The notes under the pieces were generated by a model. It saw only the letters and a list, made by a program, of their open reading frames with translations. It was not told the origin of the DNA and did not search any database. A stretch of DNA of 64,000 bases from Agromyces sp. NDB4Y10 (GTDB lineage: Bacteria; Actinomycetota; Actinomycetes; Actinomycetales; Microbacteriaceae). The stretch is taken from positions 231,977-295,976 of the forward strand of contig NZ_LQGY01000014.1 in NCBI RefSeq assembly GCF_001620055.1, given 5' to 3'. Positions 7,967 through 16,051 of the stretch are shown piece by piece; the stretch's first letter is position 1; each line of letters starts with the position of its first letter. A program made the position numbers and the translations under genes.

Positions 7967-8570
7967 CCTCCATCTGGATGCCGGTGACCGGCTCGCCCGC
8001 GCGGTCGTAGACGAGCGCGACGGCGCCCTTCGGGAAGGCGATCGGCGGCTGCGCGAGCGTGAACGCGGCCGGCACCGTCCCGGTGTCGAAGAGCCGCTTC
8101 CCGCTGCCGAACGCGATGGGGTAGAGGTACAGGTTCAGCCGGTCGACGAGGTCGGCCGCGAGCAGCGACCGGGCCAGGTCGCCGCTGCCGATCACGTGGA
8201 TCTCGTCGAACCGTTCCTTCAGCGCGGGTACCTCGGCCGCGACATCCGTCACCACCGTTGTGCCGGCCCACGACGGATCGGAGAGTGTGCGGGAGGCGAC
8301 GAACTTCGGCACCCGGGCGAACTTCTCGCCGACCTGCGACTCGACGTGCTGCGGCCAGTAGTCGGCGAAGATGTCGTAGGTCCTGCGGCCGAGCAGCAGG
8401 GCGTCGAGGCGGTCGATGCCGGCGCCGATGACGGCGCCCGACTCGTCGTCGAGGTACGGCGCCTGCCACCCGCCGTACGCGAAGCCGCCCGACGGATCCT
8501 CCTCGGGGCCGCCCGGGGCCTGGTAGACCCCGTCGAGGGTGAGGAACAGGTCGACTGCGAGGATGCCCAT
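7962..8570 (-). CDS. Dihydrofolate reductase / RibD C-terminal family protein
   Basis: The 202-residue protein has the RibD C-terminal (DHFR-like) fold: MGILAVDLFLTLDGVYQAPGG at the N-terminus, LLLGRRTYDIFADYWP (about 58-73), a loop KFVASRTLS, and IHVIGSGDLARSLLAADLVDRL (about 124-145), the NADPH-binding and dimer region. In actinobacteria such stand-alone proteins are numerous and are not the biosynthetic RibD or FolA; the substrate is unknown. GGAAGGGAG precedes the ATG. It converges with the VOC gene and the two stop codons are 6 bp apart. Confidence 0.9.
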   Translation of the reverse strand: MGILAVDLFLTLDGVYQAPGGPEEDPSGGFAYGGWQAPYLDDESGAVIGAGIDRLDALLLGRRTYDIFADYWPQHVESQVGEKFARVPKFVASRTLSDPSWAGTTVVTDVAAEVPALKERFDEIHVIGSGDLARSLLAADLVDRLNLYLYPIAFGSGKRLFDTGTVPAAFTLAQPPIAFPKGAVALVYDRAGEPVTGIQMED

Positions 8571-8704
8571 GGTGCTCCCTTCCGCGCGTCACGCTAGCGA
8601 GCGCGCGGGCCGGCGTCGAGGGGTCCCGAACGCATGGGAATCCGTTCGATGCAGCCCCACCGCGGGCCCTTCGGACGGATCCTCATGCATTCGCGACGCG
8701 ACGA

Positions 8705-8732
8705 GGCCCGCGGTGCGCGTGCACCGCGGGCC
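8705..8732 (-). terminator. Hairpin terminator downstream of the 8753-9499 gene
   Basis: GGCCCGCGGTGC (8705-8716) and its perfect complement GCACCGCGGGCC (8721-8732) are separated by four bases. There is no clear T-run on either side. It lies at the 3' end of the minus-strand membrane-protein gene. Confidence 0.65.
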
Positions 8733-8752
8733 CGTGGCATCCGTCGACGTCG

Positions 8753-9499
8753 TCAGCGGGCGGCGACCAGCCGCACGCCCGCGACGAGGAGCGGGGCGTA
8801 GCAGGCGAGCGCGACGAGCACGCCCACCGGGCCGAGGCCGAACGCCGGGACGACCCACGGCAGGAAGCCGAGCGGGGCGATCCACCACGACACGGCCTTC
8901 GCCCGGGCGAGCGCGAGCGAGAGCAGGCCCATGCCGAGCAGGCCGCCCGCCATCCCGGTGTACTGCCAGATCGCGACCGTCCACTCCTTGGCCGCGGTGT
9001 CCATCGTCACGGCGTCCTCGATCGGCAGGGTGTTGCCGGCGCTGACGAGGAACCAGTCCGAGAGCAGCAGACCCGACATCTGGATGGCGCCGAAGGCGAG
9101 GATGATCGCGGCGATGGGCAGGAAGACCCGGCCGCGGCCGGCGCGGATCAGGCCGAGCGAGGCGATCGCGCCGAACGCGAGGGCGACCCAGCCGTAGTGC
9201 AGCAGGTTCGCCGACCAGAGGCTGAGGGCGGGGTCGGCCGCGAGCGACTCGATGTAGCCGGCGGCGCCCGGCGCGGTCTGCTCGGGCGAGGTGAGCATGC
9301 CACCGGTGAACAGCAGCGGCGCGGCGATCAGGCCGAGGCCGCCGAGGCGCTGCAGCCGGTTCGGGCGGACCGGGCCGAGGTCGGCCGAGGTGATGCGGGT
9401 CCGCTTCGAGCGGGCGGATGCCGCGGGCGTCGGGGCGTGGCTCGTGTCGGTGGCGGTGCCGGGGGCCGGCGCGGTCGTGGTGGCGGGTGAGAAGTCCAT
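8753..9499 (-). CDS. Multi-pass membrane protein, probable target of the adjacent two-component system
   Basis: The 248-residue protein has a Pro/Ala/Thr-rich cytoplasmic tail (1-45) followed by about six hydrophobic segments (near 55-70, 95-115, 125-148, 175-195, 205-220 and 225-245). I do not recognise the family; the layout resembles DUF998-type membrane proteins. It is downstream of the NarL-type sensor and regulator genes on the same strand, with a 126-bp gap full of inverted repeats, including the same GTCCCG half-sites found upstream of the sensor gene. A role in the response to whatever the sensor detects is inference from that context. Confidence 0.8.
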   Translation of the reverse strand: MDFSPATTTAPAPGTATDTSHAPTPAASARSKRTRITSADLGPVRPNRLQRLGGLGLIAAPLLFTGGMLTSPEQTAPGAAGYIESLAADPALSLWSANLLHYGWVALAFGAIASLGLIRAGRGRVFLPIAAIILAFGAIQMSGLLLSDWFLVSAGNTLPIEDAVTMDTAAKEWTVAIWQYTGMAGGLLGMGLLSLALARAKAVSWWIAPLGFLPWVVPAFGLGPVGVLVALACYAPLLVAGVRLVAAR

Positions 9500-9518
9500 G
9501 GCGGTGCCTTTCGGAATC

Positions 9519-9609
9519 GGGATCGTGCGGTGATCCCAATCTCCGGGTCGGCCGACCCGGGCCCACAGGGTGCGCCGTCCCGCGGATGTCCCGAGTCGAG
9601 CCCGGGACA
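9519..9609 (-). promoter_or_regulatory. Cluster of inverted repeats upstream of the membrane-protein gene
   Basis: Contains GGGATC-N7-GATCCC (9519-9537), a perfect 18-bp palindrome CCGGGTCGGCCGACCCGG (9543-9560), and GTCCCG half-sites at 9577-9582 and 9588-9593 facing CGGGAC at 9603-9608. The 12-mer TGTCCCGAGTCG here also occurs upstream of the sensor kinase. These are candidate response-regulator sites; the palindrome could also terminate the regulator transcript. Confidence 0.55.
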
Positions 9610-9625
9610 GCCGGCGCCTCCGCCC

Positions 9626-10285
9626 TCAGGGGCGGCCGAGGCCGGCGTCGCGGGCCCGCACGATCGCCTCGGCACGGTCGGCGACCTGCAGCTTCGCGAA
9701 GATGTTCGAGACGTTGTTCCGCACGGTCTTCGGCGACAGGAACAGCGCCTGGGCGATCTGCGGGTTCGACCGACCTGCGGCGAGCAGGTCGAGGATCTCG
9801 CGTTCACGCGCGGTGAGTTGGGGGAACACCTCCGCGGCCGGGGCGCTCGCCGGCCCGGCCGCGAAGAACTCCATCACGCGCCGGGCGATCGCCGCGCCGA
9901 ACACAAGTTCGCCGCGCGCGGCGGCGTCGATCGCCGAGCGGATCTCGTGCTGGCTCGCACCCTTCACGAGGTACCCGCGCGCGCCGGCGCGCATCGCGGC
10001 GAACACCGTCTCGTCGTCCTCCGACATCGTGAGCACGACGACGGCCAGGTGCGGATGCCGCGCGGCGATCTCGCGGGTCGCCGCGATGCCGTCGAGCTTC
10101 GGCATCTGCACGTCCATCACGACGACGTCCGCCTCGGAGGACTCGACGACCGCGAGTGCCTCCTCGCCGTCGGCGGCGGTCGCGACGACGTCGACGCCGT
10201 CCAGCGACTCGAGCAGCATGGCGAGGCCGTCGCGGTAGACGGGGTGGTCGTCGACGAGGATGACGCGGATGGGCTCGTCAGGCAT
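9626..10285 (-). CDS. NarL/LuxR-type response regulator
   Basis: The 219-residue protein has a receiver domain (about 5-120) with acidic pocket VDDHPVYRDG (Asp12, Asp13) and phospho-acceptor Asp58 in VVVMDVQMPKLDG, then a LuxR helix-turn-helix (about 155-212): LTAREREILDLLAAG and SPKTVRNNVSNIFAKL. The ATG at 10285 overlaps the last 8 bases of the sensor gene (ATGCCTGA), so the pair is translationally coupled. The protein should bind DNA as a dimer; shared GTCCCG/CGGGAC half-sites upstream of the sensor and of the downstream membrane gene are candidate targets. Confidence 0.93.
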   Translation of the reverse strand: MPDEPIRVILVDDHPVYRDGLAMLLESLDGVDVVATAADGEEALAVVESSEADVVVMDVQMPKLDGIAATREIAARHPHLAVVVLTMSEDDETVFAAMRAGARGYLVKGASQHEIRSAIDAAARGELVFGAAIARRVMEFFAAGPASAPAAEVFPQLTAREREILDLLAAGRSNPQIAQALFLSPKTVRNNVSNIFAKLQVADRAEAIVRARDAGLGRP

Positions 10286-12431
10286 CAGCGGGGGCCTCCA
10301 GGTGCTCGGGGGTGGTCGCGGGGCGCGCCCCACGGCGCGGGTCGGAACCGAGGCCGGGGCCCGGCTCGGTGTCGACGCTCGGCTCGGCGCGGGGCTGCGA
10401 GGCGAGCGGCAGCGCGGCCCGGATCTCGGTGCCGCCGCCGTCGGCCGCGACGATCTCGAGCGTGCCGCCGAGCTCGTCCGCGCGCTCGCGCAGCGAACGG
10501 AGGCCCACGCCGGGCACGGCGTCGGCGGGGATGCCGGAGCCGTCGTCGCGCACGGTGAGGCGCAGCATCCGCTCGTCGTGTTCGAGGCGGACCTCGACGA
10601 GCGCGGCGCCCGAGTGGCGGCGCGCGTTGGTCAGCGCCTCCGAGACGATGCGGTAGGCGGCGACCTCGGCCGCGGGCGGCAGGTCGCGCAGCAGGTCGCC
10701 CTCGACGCGGACGACGAAGCCCGGCCCGGTGAGGCGGTCGGCCTGCTGCCGGAGGGCCCGGACCAGCCCCACGTCGTCGAGTGCGGGTGGGCGCAGATCA
10801 TGGACGATCCGGCGGATCTCGTCGATCACCGCGGACTGGTCGTCGATGGCCGCGTCGACGAGCGCGAGCGACCGCGACGGATCTCGTTCGGCGAGGTTGC
10901 GGGCCGCCTCGAGCCGCAGCTTGACCCCGCCGAGCAGGGGCCCGAGCCCGTCGTGCAGGTCACGGCGCAGCCGCGACCGCTCCTCCTCGCGAGCGACGAC
11001 CAGTCGCTCGCGGATGGCCTGCAGCTCCCGGCCCAGCTCGGCGTTGCGAATCGCCGCCGCCGCGAGCCGGACGAGGTCGCCGAGCAGCCGACGGTCGCGC
11101 TCGGATGCCACCGGTCGCCGGCCCGGCTCCATCCGGATGCGGCCGATCACCTGCCCGCCGTGGTCGATCGGGATCTCGACGGGTCGCGCGGTCGAGGTGC
11201 CGTGCTCCGCGACGAGGGGCGCGGCATCCGTCGACGTGCCCGCGGGTCGATCGAGCTCGACCCGCACGTAGGGCGACGCGAACGCCTCCGCGACGGCCGA
11301 CGCGAGGTCGTCGAGCTGCGCCCGCGCGTGGGGCGACCGATCGAGGCGGTCGCCGAGCGAGGAGACCACGGCGTAGGGGTCGGCGCGGCGCCCGTTGACG
11401 AGCCGGTTCGCGAACGCGAACAACCGACCGCGCAGCGGCGCGTACGCGATCGTGACCGCGACGACCGCGAGCAGCATCGCCACCCGGTCATCGATGGCGC
11501 TGCCGACGAGGAGGACGACCAGCACGTCGACCGCGACGATGGCGGCGATGAGCATCGCGTAGACGAGCGTCCACGACAGCAGTCGGTCGATCTCGTAGAG
11601 GCGGTAGCGCGTGACCGCGACGACCACCGCCGCGCTCATGAGCCCGATCGTGACCGCGAGCAGCACGTCGACGACGACGGTCGGCACGAGCGGGTAGATG
11701 AGCAGCGAGCCGACGAACACGACGCCCGACCACACCAGCCAGCGCAGCTGCGCCCGCTCCTCGGCGCTCGCGCGGGCGCGTCGACTGACGCAGACGACGA
11801 GCGAGAGCACGAGGCTCGCCGCCAGGCAGGGGAGGGCGGCGCCGAGGATCACCGACCACGCCGCGTCCGGGAGCGGGAGGTCGGTCGACCACGATCCGAA
11901 CGCGTCGAGCATCGCCGCGCGCTCCGGCTCGTCGGCGACCAGTGCCGCGGCGGGCGCGAACAGGAACGCGAACGGCATGACGAGGGCCAGGCCGATCGCG
12001 ACGACCGAGACGACCCGCCATGCGCCGCGGCGCAGCCGGCCGTCGGGGAACAGCACGAGCAGGAGCACGATCGGCAGGAGCAGCACCGACCCGAGCCGGG
12101 TGAAGAACCAGAAGGCCGGCGGCGCCCACCACGCGTCGCGGTCGGTGTACCAGGCGAGGTTGACGGCCGCCGAGGCGAGCCCGTCGACGACCCAGAGCGT
12201 GCCGAACCCGGTGAGCACGACCGCGATCGGATGCCACGGCAGCCGCCACAGCAGCAGCGCTCCGGGCACGAGCATCGCCACGCCCGGCAGCACGCCCGAC
12301 CAGCCCGACGACATCGGCGGGTCCGGATGCTCGGGCAGCACCCGCAGGTCGATCGCGATCGCGGCGATCGCCGCCACCCCCGCCACGACGAGCGCGACGA
12401 CGGTCGCGATGCGACTCGAGCGGAGCGTCAT
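10278..12431 (-). CDS. NarL-family sensor histidine kinase with multi-pass membrane sensor
   Basis: At 717 residues, the N-terminal ~330 residues carry roughly nine hydrophobic segments. A GAF-like stretch (about 345-465) follows, then a HisKA_3 dimerisation helix with RRDLHDGLGPLLGG, His493 being the expected phosphorylation site, and a HATPase domain (VSEALTNARRHS, LTVRDDGSGIP, GVGLRSLRERADELGG). The ATG at 12431 is preferred over one 36 bp upstream because upstream sequence is taken up by inverted repeats. The signal is not predictable, although multi-pass sensors of this class often respond to membrane or cell-envelope state. The response regulator follows with an 8-bp overlap. Confidence 0.92.
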   Translation of the reverse strand: MTLRSSRIATVVALVVAGVAAIAAIAIDLRVLPEHPDPPMSSGWSGVLPGVAMLVPGALLLWRLPWHPIAVVLTGFGTLWVVDGLASAAVNLAWYTDRDAWWAPPAFWFFTRLGSVLLLPIVLLLVLFPDGRLRRGAWRVVSVVAIGLALVMPFAFLFAPAAALVADEPERAAMLDAFGSWSTDLPLPDAAWSVILGAALPCLAASLVLSLVVCVSRRARASAEERAQLRWLVWSGVVFVGSLLIYPLVPTVVVDVLLAVTIGLMSAAVVVAVTRYRLYEIDRLLSWTLVYAMLIAAIVAVDVLVVLLVGSAIDDRVAMLLAVVAVTIAYAPLRGRLFAFANRLVNGRRADPYAVVSSLGDRLDRSPHARAQLDDLASAVAEAFASPYVRVELDRPAGTSTDAAPLVAEHGTSTARPVEIPIDHGGQVIGRIRMEPGRRPVASERDRRLLGDLVRLAAAAIRNAELGRELQAIRERLVVAREEERSRLRRDLHDGLGPLLGGVKLRLEAARNLAERDPSRSLALVDAAIDDQSAVIDEIRRIVHDLRPPALDDVGLVRALRQQADRLTGPGFVVRVEGDLLRDLPPAAEVAAYRIVSEALTNARRHSGAALVEVRLEHDERMLRLTVRDDGSGIPADAVPGVGLRSLRERADELGGTLEIVAADGGGTEIRAALPLASQPRAEPSVDTEPGPGLGSDPRRGARPATTPEHLEAPADA

Positions 12432-12454
12432 CCGCTCATCGTCGCAGCCGCCGT

Positions 12455-12482
12455 GTCCCGCTGTCACGGGACTCCTGTCCCG
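12455..12482 (-). promoter_or_regulatory. Candidate response-regulator sites upstream of the sensor kinase
   Basis: Three half-sites, GTCCCG (12455-12460), CGGGAC (12467-12472) and GTCCCG (12477-12482), lie 24-51 bp upstream of the sensor start codon. The last is part of TGTCCCGAGTCG, repeated exactly at 9587-9598. This fits autoregulation by the NarL-type regulator. Confidence 0.5.
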
Positions 12483-12564
12483 AGTCGGCGAGAACGGATG
12501 CCGCGGCCCGCGACGATCCGACCACGCGGCATCCGCTCAGCCGCCCCGCCGTAGGCTGGAACCC

Positions 12565-13179
12565 ATGCGCCTCGCCCTCATCCGCCACGGACAGACCGAC
12601 TGGAACCTGAACGGGCTCATGCAGGGGCGCACCGACATCCCGCTGAACGACACGGGTCGCGCGCAGGCCGAGGCCGCCGCGGCGCTCCTCGACGCCGCCG
12701 AGTGGGACGTGGTCGTGAGTTCCACCCTCGGGCGCGCCCGCGAGACCGCCGACCTCCTCGCGCGCGGGCTCGGGCTCCCCGTCGCCGGTGCCTACGACGA
12801 CCTCGTCGAGCAGGACTTCGGCGCCGCGGAGGGCACGCTCGTCGCCGAGATCGACGCGCGCTGGCCGGGCCGGGCGTTCCCGCGCAAGGAGGCCGACGAG
12901 CACGTCGGGCCCCGCGGCATCCGTGCGCTCGAGCGCATCGCCGACGAGCACGCCGGTGCGCGCGTGCTCGCCGTCGCGCACGGCACGCTCATCCGCCACG
13001 TGCTCGCCGAGATGAGCGGCCACGACGCCCGGCACTACCCCCGGCTCGACAACCTCGCGGTCTCCGAGGTGCGGCGAACGGATGCCGCGTGGCAGGTCGT
13101 GACCGTCGGCGGCACGCCGTTCGCCGAGGTGCGCGAGGCGCTCGACGCGGCGGCCGACCTGGTGCGGCTCGCCGGCTGA
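12565..13179 (+). CDS. Histidine phosphatase family (phosphoglycerate-mutase-like) protein
   Basis: The 204-residue protein begins MRLALIRHGQTDWN, where Arg7-His8-Gly9 is the phospho-histidine motif, and has the second catalytic His in VLAVAHGTLIRHVL (about 133-146) and the glutamate region DLVEQDFGAAEG. The family removes phosphate from sugars, nucleotides or proteins; the substrate cannot be told here. TAGGCT (12552-12557) ends 7 nt before the ATG with no Shine-Dalgarno site, a clear leaderless promoter. It is divergent from the sensor kinase, with an inverted pair of the GGATGCCGC word between them (12493-12538). Confidence 0.92.
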   Translation: MRLALIRHGQTDWNLNGLMQGRTDIPLNDTGRAQAEAAAALLDAAEWDVVVSSTLGRARETADLLARGLGLPVAGAYDDLVEQDFGAAEGTLVAEIDARWPGRAFPRKEADEHVGPRGIRALERIADEHAGARVLAVAHGTLIRHVLAEMSGHDARHYPRLDNLAVSEVRRTDAAWQVVTVGGTPFAEVREALDAAADLVRLAG

Positions 13180-13216
13180 GGTTCCGCCCCGCCCGCCGGC
13201 GGGCGATACTGCTCGG

Positions 13217-14419
13217 GTGTCGACCATCGACGCCGGCCCTCGTCCGCGGCGCCCGGGAGGACCGGGACGCCCGACGGCGCGCGTCGTGGTGGCCGCGGCC
13301 GCCGCGGTGGTGCTGGTCGCGATCGCGGTCGTCGTGGCCGTCCTGCTCGCCCGGCACGAGTCGGAGTCCGGGGCGGCCGAGCGGCTCGCGCGGGCCGGTG
13401 CCGCGCATGCGGCCGCAGCGCGCGAGGTCGAGCGTGCCCGTGACGGGGTGGACGAGGCGCTCGATGCCGCGACGACCGCCGCCTCCCTCGCCGCCGAGGT
13501 GGCCGACGTGCCAGTCGCGCACGTCGGACCCGAGCCGGAGGCGTCGTTCGCCGGGGCCGTCGCCGAACTGGCGGCGCGGATCGACGCGGCCGAGGCGCTG
13601 CCGCACGTGGAGCCGGAGGTTCCGGCCGGTGCGCGCGAGGGTCAGGCGGAGTCGGCCGGCGACCTCGACGCGACGACCCGGTTGCTCGAGGCCGAGACCG
13701 CACGACTGGCCGAGCACGCGGCCGACCTCGGCGCGGCGGAAGACGGCCTCGCGATGGCGGTCGCTGACGTCGGCGCGACCGGCGCCGACCTGCTCGCCGC
13801 CGTCCCGGCGGCCGCGGGGGAGCTGGAGGCGGCGCACGAGTCGGCGCGGAACCTCGAGCGCCTCGCGCTGCGCGAGGCGACCGCGATCGTCGAAGCCGCC
13901 CGCTGGGATTCCGGCGCCGCCGACGCCATCGCCCGGTACGTCGCCGCCGCCGAGGCGCTGATCGCCTCGCACGAGGCTGAAGAGGCGGAGAAGGCGGGCC
14001 CGCTCTACGAGCGCAGGAAGCAGGTCGAGGCCTTCGCGCGCGAGCTCTCCGGCGGCCTGCCGCTCGAGTTCGACTGGGAGACGATCGTGCTCGGCTACGG
14101 CACCGACGGAACGTACGCCGGGCGGGCGACCTGGGACGTCGCGGGCGGCGGCATCGCCTCCCTTACGTTCAGCCACAGCGTCGCGGAACTCTGGGACGCG
14201 CCGGGCGTGCGGGCGCTCGTCGCGCACGAGGTCGGCCACGCCATGACGGGCCGCTGCCTCGGCGAGATCGTGCCCGACGAGCTCGCGTACGGCGACGGCA
14301 ACGAGGCGTGGGCGACGGCGTGGGCGATCAGCCGCGGGTACACCGGCGACGGGAGCGGCGAGTGGATCTACGGCCGCCCGGGTGACGACGTCATCGCGCT
14401 GGCGGCGCAGTGCCGGTGA
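13217..14419 (+). CDS. Membrane-anchored coiled-coil protein with a C-terminal HEVGH metalloprotease-like motif
   Basis: The 400-residue protein has a basic N-terminus, one membrane segment (about 22-45) and a long Ala/Glu/Arg-rich helical region (50-275) that should form coiled coils outside the cell. A compact C-terminal domain follows, holding VRALVAHEVGHAMTG. His337, Glu338 and His341 form a gluzincin-type HExxH zinc motif, and NEAWATAWAISRGY about 25 residues later could supply the third ligand. I do not recognise the family. GATACT ends 6 nt before the GTG start, which suggests leaderless expression. Proteolysis is inferred from the motif only; it may also be a pseudo-enzyme. Confidence 0.85.
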   Translation: MSTIDAGPRPRRPGGPGRPTARVVVAAAAAVVLVAIAVVVAVLLARHESESGAAERLARAGAAHAAAAREVERARDGVDEALDAATTAASLAAEVADVPVAHVGPEPEASFAGAVAELAARIDAAEALPHVEPEVPAGAREGQAESAGDLDATTRLLEAETARLAEHAADLGAAEDGLAMAVADVGATGADLLAAVPAAAGELEAAHESARNLERLALREATAIVEAARWDSGAADAIARYVAAAEALIASHEAEEAEKAGPLYERRKQVEAFARELSGGLPLEFDWETIVLGYGTDGTYAGRATWDVAGGGIASLTFSHSVAELWDAPGVRALVAHEVGHAMTGRCLGEIVPDELAYGDGNEAWATAWAISRGYTGDGSGEWIYGRPGDDVIALAAQCR

Positions 14420-14480
14420 GCCGCGGCGACGCGCGTCGGGCCCATCCCGTCAGCCCTCCGAACGGACGTACAATCCGAAA

Positions 14481-15029
14481 ATGGAGGCACCGGGAAGCAC
14501 CACCCTGGTCGTCGTCGGCGAGGAGGCGACGACCGCGATCACGTCCCTCGCCGGCCTGCCGAACGTCGAGTCCGCGTCGTTCGCCGCGATGACGGATGCC
14601 ACCGACGCGGAGGTCGTCACCTGGACCACGACGTCGCACGCACCGTACGTCGTCCACGACCGCGATCCACTCGGGCACGTGGCATCCGCGTGGGTCGAGT
14701 TCTACGACGAGCGGTCCACGCTCGGCGTGCTGGAACTCGAGATCGAGCAGCTCGTGCGGGCGGTCGATCGGCACGAGATCCGCGTGCCCGACTACTACGT
14801 CGTGCTCGAACCCGAGTCGATCCGCGGCACGTGGCTGCACTGGTGGCTCGGCGTGCTCGCGTCGGCGTCGCCCAACCGGGTGATCCCGTGGGCGCCGGGC
14901 GACGCGTCGCTCGCCGCCCTGATCCGGGGACTGCCCACCGCGCGAGCCTGGCCCGACGTGCACGAGTGGCTGCCGGGCGTCGTCACGGCCGTGCCCGATC
15001 GGGTGGGCCTGGAGCCGCCGGCTTCCTGA
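14481..15029 (+). CDS. Hypothetical protein
   Basis: The 182-residue soluble protein starts at an ATG whose upstream TACAAT ends 6 nt before it, a textbook -10 box for a leaderless mRNA; the in-frame sequence before it is Arg-rich and looks non-coding. The protein is mixed alpha/beta with an acidic, Val-rich N-terminal half, the segment VRAVDRHEIRVPDYYVVLEPESIRG split around residues 94-118, and a Trp-rich stretch TWLHWWLGVLAS. No domain is recognised. It is followed after 3 bp by the opposing WYL regulator gene, so the two converge. Confidence 0.75.
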   Translation: MEAPGSTTLVVVGEEATTAITSLAGLPNVESASFAAMTDATDAEVVTWTTTSHAPYVVHDRDPLGHVASAWVEFYDERSTLGVLELEIEQLVRAVDRHEIRVPDYYVVLEPESIRGTWLHWWLGVLASASPNRVIPWAPGDASLAALIRGLPTARAWPDVHEWLPGVVTAVPDRVGLEPPAS

Positions 15030-15032
15030 CCG

Positions 15033-15989
15033 TCAGGCCGAGCCCGCCGCCCGTGCGTAGCGCTCCGACAGCGTGCGCAGCAGCGGCCTGAGCTCATCGG
15101 GCGATTCGACGGCGAAGTCCATGCCGAGCATGCCGATGTACGCGCCGATGGTCTCGAGCGAGTCCGCGCCGGTGGCGAGCACCGACTCGCGGTCCGAGAC
15201 GGCCTCCACCACGCCCACGGCCGGGTTGATGCGCGCGAGGACCTCGTCGGCCGGCGCCGCGATGCGCAGGCGGGCATGGACGTTCCATCCGCTCTCGGCG
15301 ATCGCGCGCATGACGAACGCGGCATAGTCGCCGCCGGGCAGCGGCACAGGCGAGAACCGGCGGCGGGTCGGCATCCGCGGTTCGATCCGGTCGGCGCGGA
15401 CGACGCCCCACTCGCCCGTCTCGGGATCACGGCCGACGAGGTACCAGCGGCGCTGCCAGCTGAGCAACCGGTACGGTTCGACCAGGCGCGGTGTCCCGCG
15501 ATCGAGGAAGCGGAACCACTCGACTTCGCGGATGGCGGCCGCGATCGCCGCGAGGACGGCATGGTCGACCTCGGGGTCGGGTGCGTCGGTGCCCGTGTTC
15601 TCCGGCGCGCGCTCGACGACGGCCCCGATCGCCGCGACGGTCGCGCGGAGCCGCGGCGGCAGGACCTGCTCGAGCTTGGCGAGCGCACGGGCGCTCGATT
15701 CCTCCACCCCGGCGATGCCGGTCGCCGCCCGGAGGCCAACCGACACCGCGACCGCCTCCTCGTCGTCGAGGAGGAGCGGCGGCAGCTTGGCACCCGCGCC
15801 GAGCCGGTAGCCCCCGGCGGCACCCCGAGTCGCCTCGACCGGGTAGTCGAGCGCGCGCAGTCGCTCGATGTCGTTGCGGATGGTGCGCCCGGAGACGCCG
15901 AGCCGTCGTGCCAGTTCGCTGCCGCTCCACTCGGGGCGGGACTGCAGGAGGGACAGCAGGGAGAGCATGCGTGCGGCCGTGTCGGACAT
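15033..15989 (-). CDS. WYL-domain transcriptional regulator (YafY/DeoR-like)
   Basis: The 318-residue protein has an N-terminal HTH_11 winged helix (about 5-60; WSGSELARRLGVSGRTIRND), a WYL domain (about 135-215) with the signature RRWYLVGRD, and a WCX-type C-terminal extension (about 235-310). WYL domains bind nucleic acid or small ligands and often control a divergent neighbour. The gene is divergent from the epoxide-hydrolase-like gene with 62 bp between their start codons, so that gene is its likely target. The intervening AT-richer stretch TTCTATTAGGAAGTGAA is a candidate operator region. Confidence 0.92.
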   Translation of the reverse strand: MSDTAARMLSLLSLLQSRPEWSGSELARRLGVSGRTIRNDIERLRALDYPVEATRGAAGGYRLGAGAKLPPLLLDDEEAVAVSVGLRAATGIAGVEESSARALAKLEQVLPPRLRATVAAIGAVVERAPENTGTDAPDPEVDHAVLAAIAAAIREVEWFRFLDRGTPRLVEPYRLLSWQRRWYLVGRDPETGEWGVVRADRIEPRMPTRRRFSPVPLPGGDYAAFVMRAIAESGWNVHARLRIAAPADEVLARINPAVGVVEAVSDRESVLATGADSLETIGAYIGMLGMDFAVESPDELRPLLRTLSERYARAAGSA

Positions 15990-16051
15990 GCGTCGATGAT
16001 CCCGTTCTATTAGGAAGTGAACGTGCCTGATTCGACCGTAGCGTCGGAGAC

